Shown here: positions 1-11,300 of the stretch, piece by piece
Position numbering within the stretch: the stretch's first letter is position 1
Layout of the letters: each line of letters opens with the position of its first letter
NCBI RefSeq assembly: GCF_036884655.1
Contig: NC_088338.1
Coordinates: 3,664,001 to 3,728,000 of the forward strand
From: Musa acuminata AAA Group
Taxonomy: Eukaryota > Streptophyta > Magnoliopsida > Zingiberales > Musaceae
Reading direction: 5' to 3'
DNA length: 64,000 nt
The notes under the pieces: model-generated
The model's database searches: none
What the model saw: the letters and a program-made list of their open reading frames with translations, nothing else
Told to the model about the DNA's origin: nothing
Position numbers and translations under genes: made by a program

Positions 1-718
1 ATGTATTCCTATGAAACACATACATGGGAGCACAATACTATCTGATACATATGCATTCCCTTATATGAGGTATCTTGAAAAGAGCAGGGTGCAATAGGAC
101 GACTGTATGATTAATCCATCTTATTAGGAATTGTACTTGTAACTTTCATTAGGTTTGAAGAAATAATCACATGAACTCCATAGCTTGTTTGAAAGTGCAA
201 GTGCTAATTTTATGACAAAACTTCAAATATTTATAAAGAAATAAAAGCTTATTTAAGGAAAAAAAATTAGAAAGTACCATTCACATAGGTGTATCCTTTT
301 ATTTTTACCAGAAAACAACAGTCATAACCCCTTTGTTCCCCTTTCACACTAAAGATTTTTCCTTCACCATATATCACTCAACAAACAGTTGCTCACAAAA
401 TTCCAGATAAGGCTCTTTATGTGTTTCAGTCAGTGTGGAGAATACAAGTGATGTGTTCAGAAGCGTTTCATTAGTAATTTCTAATCAAAACACTAAAATT
501 AATTGCAAAGCTGCTTAGGCATTTTCTTAAAGGAAAAGTACCCTAAGAATTGCATCTTTATATCAGTACCAAACCTTCATGTATATATGTCCATCTATGA
601 AATTATGATATATATAATCATATTTTTCGAAAACTAGTCATCACTGTATGTCATGTTTCTTTACATTGTTTCAGCAACAGGTAGTACATGTGGTTCCATT
701 TCCTTTTTTTCTTTACAG
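1..718. other. Upstream intronic sequence of the kinase gene, no exon recognised
   Basis: This AT-rich stretch precedes the first recognisable kinase exon and ends in a pyrimidine-rich tract with an acceptor at 717-718. I see no kinase motif in it on the plus strand. It is most simply the last part of a long intron of the STY-like kinase gene, whose catalytic exons lie outside the window. Confidence 0.5.
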
Positions 719-1043
719 GGCTTGAGACCTACCATCCCAAAGAATGCTCATCCAAAGCTTGCTGAGCTGATGGAGAACTGTTGGCTGCAAGATCCAACTG
801 ACAGGCCTGATTTCTCAGAAATACTACAGATACTACAACTTATTGCTAAAGAGGTTTACCATCAAACACTGAATCTGTGTGCCTAAATTTCCTACCTCAG
901 CCTCAAAAAAGTTTTCGGTTAATCGGATTTGAACTGTCGAACAGGTGGGAGATGAATCGGACGATTGGCTCATGGAATATCCATCAGGTTGGTTTCTCTC
1001 CATTCTTAGATCGTGGCCGCTAAATCTTTACCGTTGTCTATGA
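719..1043 (+). CDS. STY/Raf-like serine/threonine/tyrosine protein kinase, C-terminal end (partial)
   Basis: Two terminal exons, 719-853 and 945-1043. The first encodes the end of a kinase domain, subdomain XI: GLRPTIPKNAHPKLAELMENC, then a W, then DPTDRPDFSEIL. The invariant Arg of subdomain XI is in DRPDF. This closely resembles plant STY kinases (ACT-domain STY8/17/46 group) and other Raf-like MAPKKKs, which act in the cytosol; STY8/17/46 phosphorylate chloroplast transit peptides. The acceptor at 717-718 and the donor at 854 (GAG|gtttacc) are canonical. Joining to 945 keeps frame and gives KEVGDESDD followed by a hydrophobic tail ending at TGA 1041-1043. Family tails usually continue KEVGEEGEE with a basic stretch, so this tail is divergent. 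If the intron is retained, translation stops at 884-886. The N-terminal regulatory region and catalytic loop are outside the window, so subgroup assignment is tentative. Confidence 0.75.
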
Positions 1044-1317
1044 ATTGATAAACAATGGCATCATTGATAGCGGTCGTAAATAAACTAAAACTGTACTGTG
1101 TATAATTTGTATTGTATTCCTCTCTGGTTCTTAATTATAGAGGTGCAATTCTTTTTCTTAGACTTACCTGTATGTGTTTTGTTCTTTGTTAGTATGTGAT
1201 GCATAGGACTGATACATATTTTGCCTCCGTTGTTGCATATTTAACCTTCTATACCTTCACATCTCTCTGCTTGTTCTTAAGTATTGGTTTTCTTTTGGTG
1301 TTTATATCGAGTGTTAG

Positions 1318-1350
<33 letters not shown>

Positions 1351-1489
1351 AATTTTATGATAATTTAGATTTTTTGGAAGTTATTAGTCTATTAAATTTT
1401 CTTTTGGAAGAACATATATGTGATTTTTCTAATAACATACATACTACTACTACAATAACAAAATTGTAACATCATTGCTGTGGGGAGAG

Positions 1490-2030
1490 TACCGTTGATC
1501 TTGGGCGGCTTCGAGGTGATCTTCGGGTGGAGTCCAAGTTCGAGTGTTCGAGGTGGGCCCAAGGTTGGGCCTAAGTGGAATCTGGCTCGTCGTTGGGTTT
1601 TTGCACAAAGGTCAATGGTAGAGTGTGCATTCTAATCCGACCTCTTCGACACTCAAATTAGCTTTGGGGTGATATGTAGTATAAAGGGGTTATTGTCAAG
1701 GATATCTGACCCTTGGGCTGATGTCGGGGGTTGGCTTTTATAATTGTTTAGTCGAGGGAATCATTTGTAATGGCTATAATGCCATCCCTCTAGCGTTCCG
1801 TCCATGGGAGCGGTAGGCCTGTAGCGATCGTAATGCCTTACCCCTAGTGTTTTGTTCACGGGGGTCGATCGAGGGGAGGTAGACTTGAATGGTCGCTCGT
1901 ACATCGCTGTCCATGGAGATTGACTTTGTCGGTCCAAGTGGCCTCTTGTGAATTGTCATCCGTGGGGTTTGACAGGTAGTAATTGTATCCATGTCACTAT
2001 CCTATATGGGGTGACTTGACTTACTTTTTT
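1490..2030. repeat. Probable transposon-derived block, unclassified
   Basis: About 540 bp with higher GC than both flanks and many short repeated words (cttcgaggtg/gttcgaggtg; ctctagcgttccgtcc and its variant cctagtgttttgttc). Short open frames run through it but carry no recognisable domain. The phrase around 1600-1690 resembles dispersed plant repeats, but I could define neither terminal repeats nor target duplications, so the class is unknown. Confidence 0.3.
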
Positions 2031-2491
2031 CATGTTATCGCCCTCATGTGACCAACTGGCAAGATGGGATTCATTGTCAGAATACTTTTTATAAATCGTT
2101 AAAATTGATCTCAAATTTTCTATAAATCATTAAAATCGATCTCAAATTCGGATGAAAAAGATTATGTTACAGGTAAGTGTAAAATTACGTCAAATTTAAT
2201 TTATATGGGTTAAATTCCATAAATTTAGATCTTTTACTAACATATGTTTAATATTAAAACCTAGAAGGCATATATATACTTATCATGTGTGTAAGACCCT
2301 TAAATAAATAATAATAATAATACAGGACACTTCTTAGCCATCTAATATGGTGAATTGTGGCCACCATCCTGCAACGTAGGAGACGACGTGCGCTATTCCT
2401 CACTCTTCACAGCTCCCCCGCATCATCCTCATCTCTCTCTCCAATCACTCTTCAAGATCAATAGGCACGAATCCCCACCAGAATTCCTTCT

Positions 2492-2513
2492 TGAGAGAGA
2501 GAGAGAGAGAGAG
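2492..2513 (+). promoter_or_regulatory. (GA)n tract directly before the GST start codon
   Basis: A run of GA dinucleotides ends immediately at the ATG at 2514, so it lies in the 5' leader. GA/CT tracts are common in plant leaders and can bind GAGA-binding BBR/BPC proteins. Function here is inferred only from position. Confidence 0.45.
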
Positions 2514-3345
2514 ATGGGGAGCGTGAAGGTGTACGGGCCGGCCATGTCGACGGCCGTGTCGAGAGTCATGGCTTGCCTCCTAGAGAAGGAGATGCCCTTC
2601 CAACTCCTCCCTATCCACCTCCCCAAAGCCCAACACAAGTCTCCTGACTTCCTCAAGCTCCAGGTTTCTTCTTCTCTCCTCTTCTCTTTCGACTGCGTGA
2701 TAACAATGCTTTCTCTTCCTCCCCCTGCAACAGCCATTCGGCCAAGTGCCAGCCTTCCAAGACGGCGACGGCACCACCCTTTTCGGTAGGTGAACGCTCC
2801 TCTTCGCTCGCTCATACATCCAATCCCTTTTCATCCGTAGTTGTAAGCCTAACCCGTCACCTGCCTTCATCGCAGAGTCGCGGGCCATCTGTCGTTACAT
2901 CTGCGACAAGTTCGCCGGCCAAGGCAACCGGTCGTTGCTCGGCCGAGAAGGCGGCGGTGCCGCCGACCGGGCGCGCGTGGACCAGTGGGTGGAGGCCGAG
3001 GCCCATAGCTTCAATCCCCCCACCTCCGTCTTGGTCTTCCAGCTGGTGTTCGCGCCGAGCATGAGGCTGAAGCAGGACCCCGCGGCCATCAGAGAGAACG
3101 AAGCGAAGCTGAGAAAGGTGCTCGGCGTGTACGAGCGGCGGCTGGCGGAGAGCAGGTTCCTGGCGGGGGACGAGTTCTCGCTCGCGGATCTCTGCCACCT
3201 CCCCAATGCCCACTACATCGTTAGCGCCACGGACAAGGCGGAGCTGCTCACCTCCAGGAAGAACGTGGCGAGGTGGTGGGAGGAGATCTCGGCCCGCCCG
3301 TCGTGGAAGAAGGTGCTCGACATGCGCGGCGCTCCGCCGGCTTGA
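2514..3345 (+). CDS. GSTF: Glutathione S-transferase, phi class
   Basis: A complete three-exon gene: 2514-2663, 2734-2785 and 2876-3345, giving 223 residues, normal for GSTF proteins. It conjugates glutathione to electrophiles and can act as a peroxidase, in the cytosol as a dimer. The N-terminal thioredoxin-like domain (about 1-82) starts MGSVKVYGPAMSTAVSRV; Ser12 sits where phi enzymes have the catalytic Ser. The glutathione-binding segment follows: FGQVPAFQDGDGTTLFESRAI, with cis-Pro and the ESRAI motif. The helical C-terminal domain (about 90-215) contains FLAGDEFSLADL and ends RPSWKKVLDM. The two-intron layout, with introns after residue 50 and in the ESR region, is typical of phi GSTs. 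The start is the first ATG after a (GA)n tract and matches family N-termini. Introns are short (70 and 90 bp) and exon 3 is very GC-rich. It is closest in style to the GSTF9/10 group; substrate cannot be inferred. Confidence 0.95.
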
Positions 3346-4687
3346 TTGGCCTGCCGTGTGACTAGTCGACAAGCCGAGATCGGGCCGTCTCGTGGGGCGA
3401 CTGCAGGAAAAGCCCATATGGTCCTCTATATATATATATATATATATATCTTATGATTCTGATACTTTTAATGCGATTAGAATTCAATTCATATTTATGC
3501 GCATGCGTATTTACTTCAATAAATATATTTCAAGAACTTCCACGTGGGAGAAGAAAATTAAGGTAATCAATAATAAAAAAATATAAATTCAAAAAATAAT
3601 AGACACAATATTTATACAAAGATGATCTTCCTAAAACTTTGTTTTTGTGTTTTTTCAAAAGATATTTCTATTTTTATTTTTTATATATGATACTCTTATT
3701 TTCTATTACGGAGGTAGTCTTCGTTCTATCGCAAGACCTTGTAACAAAGCAACATTATGAGAAGGAGACGAAGGATGATTTCGTAAAACAAATAACAGAA
3801 GTAAATAGAGATAATACCATCCGATACGAAGAATACGTACTGATCCGAAAAGATATCGAGATAACGGATCATTTTCTACGGGACGATACCAATGTTTTGA
3901 TTGGTACCAAAGTGTACTGATCGATATCGTCTCAGATTTTGTTCGTTACTGAGACATATCGACCGATTCACCTTTACGTAACATATCAATACATATCATA
4001 TCGAATAGAACTTCGATAGACTACTTTTTATAACATCCCGATTAATCTTACATCGAGACATTATAACATCATCACTAATTAACTGACTCGAGCTTGATAA
4101 ATTAATTCACCTAGCAATTTCATTAGATCTTGTTGACTTCTGATGTGAAATTAATATGAAATTAATTGAGATATTATAACTTTTCTCACTCGAGATTGAG
4201 GTCTACGGATCAACACCCTTTACGGATCACGATGACTCTACACTGTAACAAATACTCGGACTCCATCTACGGATCAACACCCTTTCATGTGTCTCAAGAA
4301 TACTTGGATTTTCTGATAATAACATTAAAAGAGTCATCAGAAGCTCTAAACTGTTCTTTTGGAATATTAATGATTACCACCATGAGCTTAACATCATTCG
4401 ATACTTTCTCAGATTCAGCACAACAGTTCATACACATCCTCAGCTGTGACTTGAGATCCTCCCTGCTTCCTCGAGAATATTTATATAGATCTTAAAGATT
4501 TACTAGCCAATGCTACTAATCTTTCATGGAAGCTTAGAAAAAGCAGCTCTCAAGTTAGCTAATCTTCAAAGACTTAGATTTTGGTACCATCCTTGACCTT
4601 TAGATGAAACCTCTCACCAAAACATGGTATCTTGATCTACCTTAAAATGCATCCATTGCATACATCTTTTAAGCTTGTCTTACATAT
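3346..4687. other. Intergenic region between GST and ARID-HMG genes
   Basis: AT-rich, with a (TA)n microsatellite at 3426-3449 and a candidate polyadenylation hexamer AATAAA near 3518 for the GST gene. Between about 3795 and 4025 there are many GATAC/GATAT/GGTACC words that resemble a degenerate copy of the GGTAC-rich repeat seen at 7636 and 12440. No gene is recognised. The GST and ARID-HMG genes converge on this interval. Confidence 0.5.
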
Positions 4688-6179
4688 TTAATGCCCATCA
4701 GCTGATTCCTTCACTTCTTCAGTTACAACTTCTGATGATGGCTCAGCCCTTGCCACCGTCACTTCCTTTGGCTGCGCAAGCTTCAATCTCTCCTTGTATT
4801 CCTGCATCTCCATCTTGTATCTCTCCTTGTCCTTCAATCCATAATCTTGATATACCTGGGAAAGAGTAGGAACACAACATGCGAGGCACTCGATGATGAT
4901 GATGATGATGGTACATGGCAGTATATATGAAGCCATCAGAGAAGAAGGCCAACGCACCAATCTTTCCTCTTCACTGAGCTTGCTCCAGGACTCCCCGATC
5001 ATCTTGCTGAACTCTCTTTCCCTGTGAGGGTGGAGAGATTTCAGCTTGGAGTGCGTCTCGGCGAAGAAGAAGTTGTAGGCGCTCCGGTTTGGTTTCGGGT
5101 GGGCGGGGTCGCGGCGCCTCCACCCCCTCCTCCGCCTACGCCTTGTTCTTGTTACGGCGGCGACGTCAGCGGCGTGAGAAGTGTCGGCGGCTGCTGCTGC
5201 TGCTGCTGCCAAAGAGGACGAAGACGCTGCCGAAGGCTGTTCTTGCTGGACACGATAAAGCACACCTCGCAGTGTCTCGGCGCCTATCTTCACCGTCACC
5301 ATATATCCATACTCGAACTTCCCATCGATCGACCCCGTAACCGTGAAATTGTAAGGCCCTATGGAAGAAGAAGAAGGATGACATGACCTACTCTCTCTCT
5401 CTCTCTCCCCAAGATAGAAGGATAGTTGAGAGTGATCTCACTGACCTTTGCTCTGTGGCTCAGGAAGCGCTCTTTTCCGAGCTTTGGGGGTCTGCATGGT
5501 GGAGTCGGAGACGACGACGCTGTGGTCAAGCTTGCTGGGAGTTGCCCTGGTTTGGGAAGAAGCTGCGAACACCATGGAACATGATCCATCTTGCTCGTGT
5601 CACAGATCAAGATCAGCAACATCTCACCTGCCGGGGGAACCAGAGGCCCCTGGATCCGGAAGTAGTAGACCTGCTCGTAGTGGTGGAGCAAGCTCAGGTA
5701 GTACCTCCTCAGCACGAAGGAAGCGCTGGTGGTGGTGGGTGGAAACTTGAATGCCGCAATCACTTCCCTCCATCTCTTCTCCTCGATCACCTACTTCCAT
5801 CAGTCACAGACCCAACACAACACCTCGTTACACTTCAATCCGAGCGCTGGAATCAGTATGAGTCGATCATAAAGGGACACAGAACCGATCAACCTTCGCG
5901 AGGCCACCTCTTTGAGTCACCTCCACGTACAAGAGATGCAGGTCTAGCTCCTTCCCTCCGATCACAGGAACCCTTCATGAAACAAGCTAATAACATGTGG
6001 ATTAAAGGAAGAAAGATTAAGCAAGAGAAAGCTTGTGAAGGGGCTGCGTACATGAACTTGGTGCTCATGGAGGAGTGGAACCGGCGCAGGCTCTCCATGA
6101 AGCCCACGCTATCCCTCACCACCTCCTCATGGGAATGGAGCGGAGCAGGATAAAGCTTCTCCTGGACCTCCATCTCCAT
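4688..6179 (-). CDS. HMGB15: ARID and HMG-box DNA-binding protein (HMGB9/15 type)
   Basis: Six coding exons on the minus strand: 6179-6052, 5972-5894, 5790-5628, 5562-5446, 5358-4958 and 4855-4688, giving 351 residues with phase kept at every junction. Plant ARID-HMG proteins are nuclear, bind AT-rich DNA and act with transcription factors, for example in pollen growth. The ARID domain is about residues 28-120 and includes FMESLRRFHSS, PVIGGKELDLHLLYVEVTQRG and IEEKRWREV. A middle region has a basic patch (KARKRALP) and the conserved GSIDGKFEYGYMVTVKIG segment. Exon 5 then encodes an Ala8 run and an Arg-rich stretch before the HMG box (about 246-320), with PKPNRSAYNFFFAE, GESWSKLSEEER and YQDYGLKDKERY. 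The C-terminus is short and acidic. The 102-bp intron 5 interrupts the HMG box, is a multiple of three and has no stop. The start is the first Met in a frame matching the family. Confidence 0.93.
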
Positions 6180-8389
6180 TATCTTACTTGGGCGAAGTTA
6201 GCAAGCAAGCCGAAGACCTTGTCCCTTCCCCTTCCGCATCTAAGCAGGCCATAAACCCATGGCAGGAAGCATAGCTATAAAGCCAGCAGCTTTATCATCC
6301 TGCACCTTGTAACGGCTACTTTGTTTGATCTCCCTGAGCAACTTTATGGCGTGCAAACATATTTACGGTGTCAGTAATTAATTTCTTTGATCTGGAAATA
6401 TCTGGGGGATGGTCGAATGGTATGCGGCAGCCAATGGGCAGGAACAGGGCTTAATGATCTTGAGCTGGCCGTAATTATGATGCCCTCCTGCTGTACTCTT
6501 CCCCCTTACCTATATTAGCTCAGTCATCAGCGTCAATCTATGCATCTAATCAATGCCTAGAGATCTCCATGTGTGATCTGATGTTGGTATGATGGCATTG
6601 GCTCTGTCAGCTGCGGCTCGCAGCAGCAGTTCTGGCCGCCGTACACAACCAGCGTATCCTTGCCGTATCACATCCTCATCGCTCCCGTATCTTTTGCCCA
6701 ACCTCTCGATCTATTTGCTTTCCATCATCCCTCGTTTATTTCTTTTCAGATCATCTCATAAAGCTCCGACATAAATGATCTCTCTCTTTCTCTCTCTCTC
6801 TCTGGGAGCTTACGTTTCTTCTGCATGCAAGAAGATGCTCGGCGTTTCGTCAAGAAGCGACAAGCTGCTTCCGACGAAGCAGGCCTTCTGTTTCAACGAG
6901 TTTACGTGAGGAAGCTGAAGCTGAAGCCCCGTGGGATGCTTGTTCGCAAGTCACCATACCGCTAGAGGTGTCGTCGTGCTTCGTCTTCCTTGAGTGCATG
7001 GGCTTTCGGCCATCGCTGCTGCTGCTGTAAATCCAAGGAGAAGTAGACATCGTCGTACCTGTACGTGGTTGACCGTCGCACGGGACACGGCGAACAGGAG
7101 GGTTGAGTTTTGATCTGTCGATATGGTGGCTAAGTGTTAGATTTGCAGGTCACAAAAACATGTCTTTCCTCGGTGAAGTCAAATAAACGCACACACTATG
7201 ACACTACAAGATTGCAGAGATGAACACTGCATGCATCTTTATCTTCTTCCTTCAGGCAACATGTTTGCATGGAGTGAGTGCACTCAAAGACATGTTTCAT
7301 ATCTCATTCCTTTTTCGTTTTTATCATTGGCATGCTGGAAAATGGAATAGTTTGAGCTGCTTTGCGAAGATGTTGATTGCATCCACTTACTTTTCTGATC
7401 GATTGATTAACGAATAAGGCTCATGATGAAACCAAAATTAATCGTGATGGAACCAAAATTTGTCTAATCTAAAATTAAAATCATATTAGTTACAGATAAT
7501 TTTAATTTTCTATTCAAATTTGACTAATCTGATTTTGGATTCCAATGAAATCACTTATTTTATTTTTGTTAATTAATTTATCAAGTTAGAATAAATTAAT
7601 TATATATATTATCTCATATAATTAGTTATATTTAGCAAGGTTCGTTGTATTGTATCGTATCGACGTTTCGACCCGGGTTTGGTACGATACGGTACCGGTG
7701 TACCGGGCGGTACATCAGGGTGTACCGAACGATACGTCCTAATGTACCGAATATTTTTTTTATTTTTTTTCATTGTAGCAGTGCTACGGTATAGTACTGT
7801 AGCACTATAGCGGTACCGAGAGATCTGCATACCGATAATCTATCGGATCGGTACGTACCGTCCGGTATGGGTAGTACGCTTCGGTACGACAGACCTTGAT
7901 ATTTAGTATTTCAATCCTTATATTTAGATAAATTTTTTTATATTTATAAAAATAAAATATTTAACTTCGTTTCTTTTTTACCATTGAGTATGTGTTAACA
8001 CACTTCAGTTTATCATTAAGTTACGTACGATATTTTTATCAATAAAATTAAATATTTTTTTATTTTTTAATATAAATTTTAAAATTTTAAAAATATAAAA
8101 ATAGAACTATTAAAATAATTAAATTAGAGAGAAAATAATATATAATTAATGCTATTGGAATAGACCTATTCTTTTATCGAGTCGAAACTAAAATAGATGG
8201 CTTTGATTTTATATAACGGGACTCGAAATCGAACTATCGTAACGAATCGATTCGAAACCATCAAATCGTGTATGCTTTTAGGTTTGAAATATTTTATTTA
8301 TGGATATTTCATTTAATTTTGTGCGGCGATAAGGAGGCTTGGATTCCTCGTTCTCGTGCTTCTTCTTCTTCTAGGGCTCGCGGAGGGAG
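6180..8389. other. Divergent intergenic region (ARID-HMG and phosphatase promoters)
   Basis: This shared upstream region separates the minus-strand ARID-HMG gene from the plus-strand phosphatase gene. It contains a CT tract near 6780-6803, a slightly GC-richer patch at 6840-7140 with a 66-codon minus-strand frame that I could not identify, a hAT-like miniature element at 7636-7898, and AT-rich sequence from 7900 to 8330. From about 8160 to 8290 there are words such as cgattcgaaacc resembling another dispersed repeat. No further gene is supported. Confidence 0.5.
7636..7898. mobile_element. hAT-like miniature transposon (GGTAC-rich family), copy 1
   Basis: A 263-bp element packed with GGTAC/CGGTACCG words. 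It is flanked by a perfect 8-bp direct repeat, atatttag, at 7628-7635 and 7899-7906, which reads as a target-site duplication. Ends are inverted: CAAGGT at the left and ACCTTG at the right. An 8-bp duplication with CA..TG ends is the signature of the hAT superfamily. It has no coding capacity and so would be non-autonomous. Internal sequence is shared in inverted orientation with the copy at 12440-12694. Confidence 0.7.
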
Positions 8390-11300
8390 ATGGAGCAGAC
8401 GCCGCTGTTCCTTCGCAATAGCTACTGGGTCTTGAGACACGGGAAGAGCGTCCCCAACGAGAAGGGCCTCATCGTCTCGTCCTTGGTATCCTCTCCCCCT
8501 CGATTTCGCCTTCCGAGCCGGTTGATTTAGGCATCGGCTGACCATTGCCCATTGTTTCCCGGTGAACAATTGTTCTGCTAATGGATTTAGGCGAGGTTCT
8601 TGATTTTATTATGATTCCCGATGAGTTCCTTCTAATCCTAGTAGAAATGTGGTCGGGAGGAAGCTTTGCTTCCCAATCTATTCAGTTTACGGATGTTAAA
8701 GCAGCGAAGTTTCCATCTTGTTTCTTCCTTGAAGTGTATGCTAGGCATCATTCTCGAGATTATCGTGTTCCAAGTTTGTGGCTACTTAAACTAATCGGAT
8801 CTTGATGATCTTGTTGTGAGTCGAGTCGGGTGTCCATGACAGAGGCATGTTTTCATATGCTCCATGCCTCGCCCACAAGGTGACAGTGAAACAATTTTCT
8901 TTATCTTGCCAAGCAACAAACTTGTTATGGATATTAGTTAAAATGAGAGGGTCCATTTTTCTTTTCTCAGTGTTTTTTCTTTTAATAGAACTACAACAAC
9001 CTACATGCATCTGGTGCTCTGCTTGGTCTCTTTGCATGATGGAGCAGGCTTTTTTCTTGATGTATGTGAGGTGCTTGTTGTCTGTACTCATGAAAAAAAA
9101 CCAAAAAAAACACCTTTTAGTTCATGCTCACCTCCGGTATCCATATTCCATTTAAAGCTCATAAGACAAATTTCAGACTTTTTAACACAGCAATTCTCAT
9201 GTATCTTTCTATGTGCATACAGGTGTGAACTACTTATCCATGCATCTGAGTTAACAGCCTAATACTCCCATGACGTATTACCCTTTTTCTGAAGGTTTTT
9301 ATTTTTAAGTTGATGCTTTCTGTATCAGGAGAACGGCACACTTGAAAAGTTTGGATTAGCTTCTGAAGGTTTCAACCAAGCACGATTGGCTGGAGAGTTG
9401 CTGTTGAAGGTTTGGATCTTTTAAAACGTGACCTTTCTTTTGTCTATTTAACATAGGTTTTTGTAAACAGCTGAACTATTACGACATGCAATTAAACTTA
9501 CTGTGGTCTTCAATTCCTGCTTAGAACTAAGGATTTAAGTCTCAACAACATGGGTGTGGCAACTGAATTGCCCTGAAGGTTCATCTATGTCTGTTGTGCC
9601 AGTAGAATAGAATAGCAAAAACAAATCCAGTTTAAAATACTTTGATATAAAAAAAAGGTAGGCATGCAAGCCATCTTGACTGGCATGCTTTCTCCTCCTC
9701 GTCAGCCTCGTATCAGATAATTCCTTCTCACTGTATCATCCTTAACAAAGCTCCATGGCAGGAAAAGTTCCATGTAGCAAGCCCTGATAGTTGGAACCTT
9801 AGAACTTGTAATAACCTTTACAGAAAAAGATGTGCTTTCTAATGAAAAACTTAATAGACATGTACTAACTCCTTTACTTTGTGCAATTATTGGCCTTGCA
9901 CCTTTTCTTCTTGATATCCATTTGATATGTTTGTGCTCAATGATAGATTTCTATGCAGGAAATCGACGAGAAGAAGATTCTTCTAGAAAATGTTCGAATA
10001 TGCTATTCTCCATTCTCGAGAACTACTGATACTGCTAAAGTGGTTGCTGATGTTTTAGGCATCTCATTTGACAGTTGTCAGTGTAAGGTAAACCCTTCTA
10101 TCTGAGGTCACGATGTTTGCATGTATATTTGCAGCGTAGGCTTTAAGCTTCAAGGAGTCTCTTGTGATTATGAATTTCAGTGATGACAAGACACATGGTT
10201 TCATTCTAATGATCTATACATATGCCCGGGAGGAAACTACATTTCTGTTTCTCCATCTAAAACACTGTTGGAAAAAGACTCAAATGGATGAAAATAATCC
10301 TTATTGTTATAGGCCCCCCTTTTTTTGTCATTTTTACTTGCATTCACTGCATGTTTTCCTGAAATATAATTTAGACCTACATTAAGAATTTTATATATTT
10401 ACCTTTCTGTTAATTTCACATAAGCTTTACAGAGCTTTAATTATCTTGACACTCATTAATATCATGTACTTCAGTTGAAAGGCTTTCGTACAGTAGGTGA
10501 AAGAAGCATCTGTAGTTGAACAGAAAAAGAGACTTAATTCCTCAAGCTTGTTGGACAATTAGCATGGTAAACTTTAGTGCTTTCAAGGAGATAACTGCAT
10601 TAGAACAATAGTCATCCAATGCAATGTCATAGTTAGCACAGCAGATTATGCTACACATTTTGCCACTTACGACTTTCCTGTTGAATCTATGTATGCCATG
10701 CTACACATTTTGCTACATGGTTATTTGTGCTATGTGGTTATCTAAATATACCTTGGTTCAGGAATCATTAGTCCTCGGTACTATTCCACCAATAGTAATA
10801 ACATTTACTAAATGTTAGATATACAAAATATAAGAAGAAAACACTAAATAGTAACTCTTTAAAGTTGCAAACAGAGGTTGAAGCCAATCAAGTACTTAGG
10901 ACCTTAGAAATATGATGATACCTGAAATTTTTGAATATTGCAGCAGTACCTAATTAACACTAGGAATTTCATTTCTGTTAGGGCTAATTAGCCCTAATTA
11001 AATGGAATTCTATTTCATGCAGCACCAAAGGTATATATAAATATAATTAGGTACTACTAAACTCCTGGTCGCTTGATGTTTATAGAAAACATTGATGGGA
11101 GGGTAGACATTGGTCATTTCTGTGCTTTTCTCAAATGTACTAGAAATTGTGATTTTTTTATCATGTATGAACTTGTTAGAATTTTTATCACCATATTTTC
11201 TTTTGGTTTTGCTGATATCTTTTTGTAATTATTTCACCCTGAAGGCAATGCTTGAGCTTCGAGAGCGTTACTTTGGACCATCATTTGAGCTCTTATCTCA

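Larger units (their letters stand above)
1044..2513. other. Intergenic region with (TA)n and a GC-richer block
   Basis: Between the kinase and the GST gene. It holds a (TA) microsatellite at 1319-1348 and a GC-richer block at about 1490-2030 that differs in composition from its AT-rich surroundings and looks transposon-derived. From 2030 to about 2350 it is plain AT-rich sequence. No intact gene is recognised. Confidence 0.6.

Noticed and set aside
2429..3417. Long minus-strand frames opposite the GST gene
   Set aside because: High GC in the third codon position of the real gene leaves the opposite strand open; the phi GST on the plus strand explains the region fully.
6850..7050. 66-codon minus-strand frame in a GC-richer patch
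   Set aside because: Ser-rich, with no recognised family, signal peptide or splice context. Could be a small peptide gene but nothing in the sequence supports it beyond being open.
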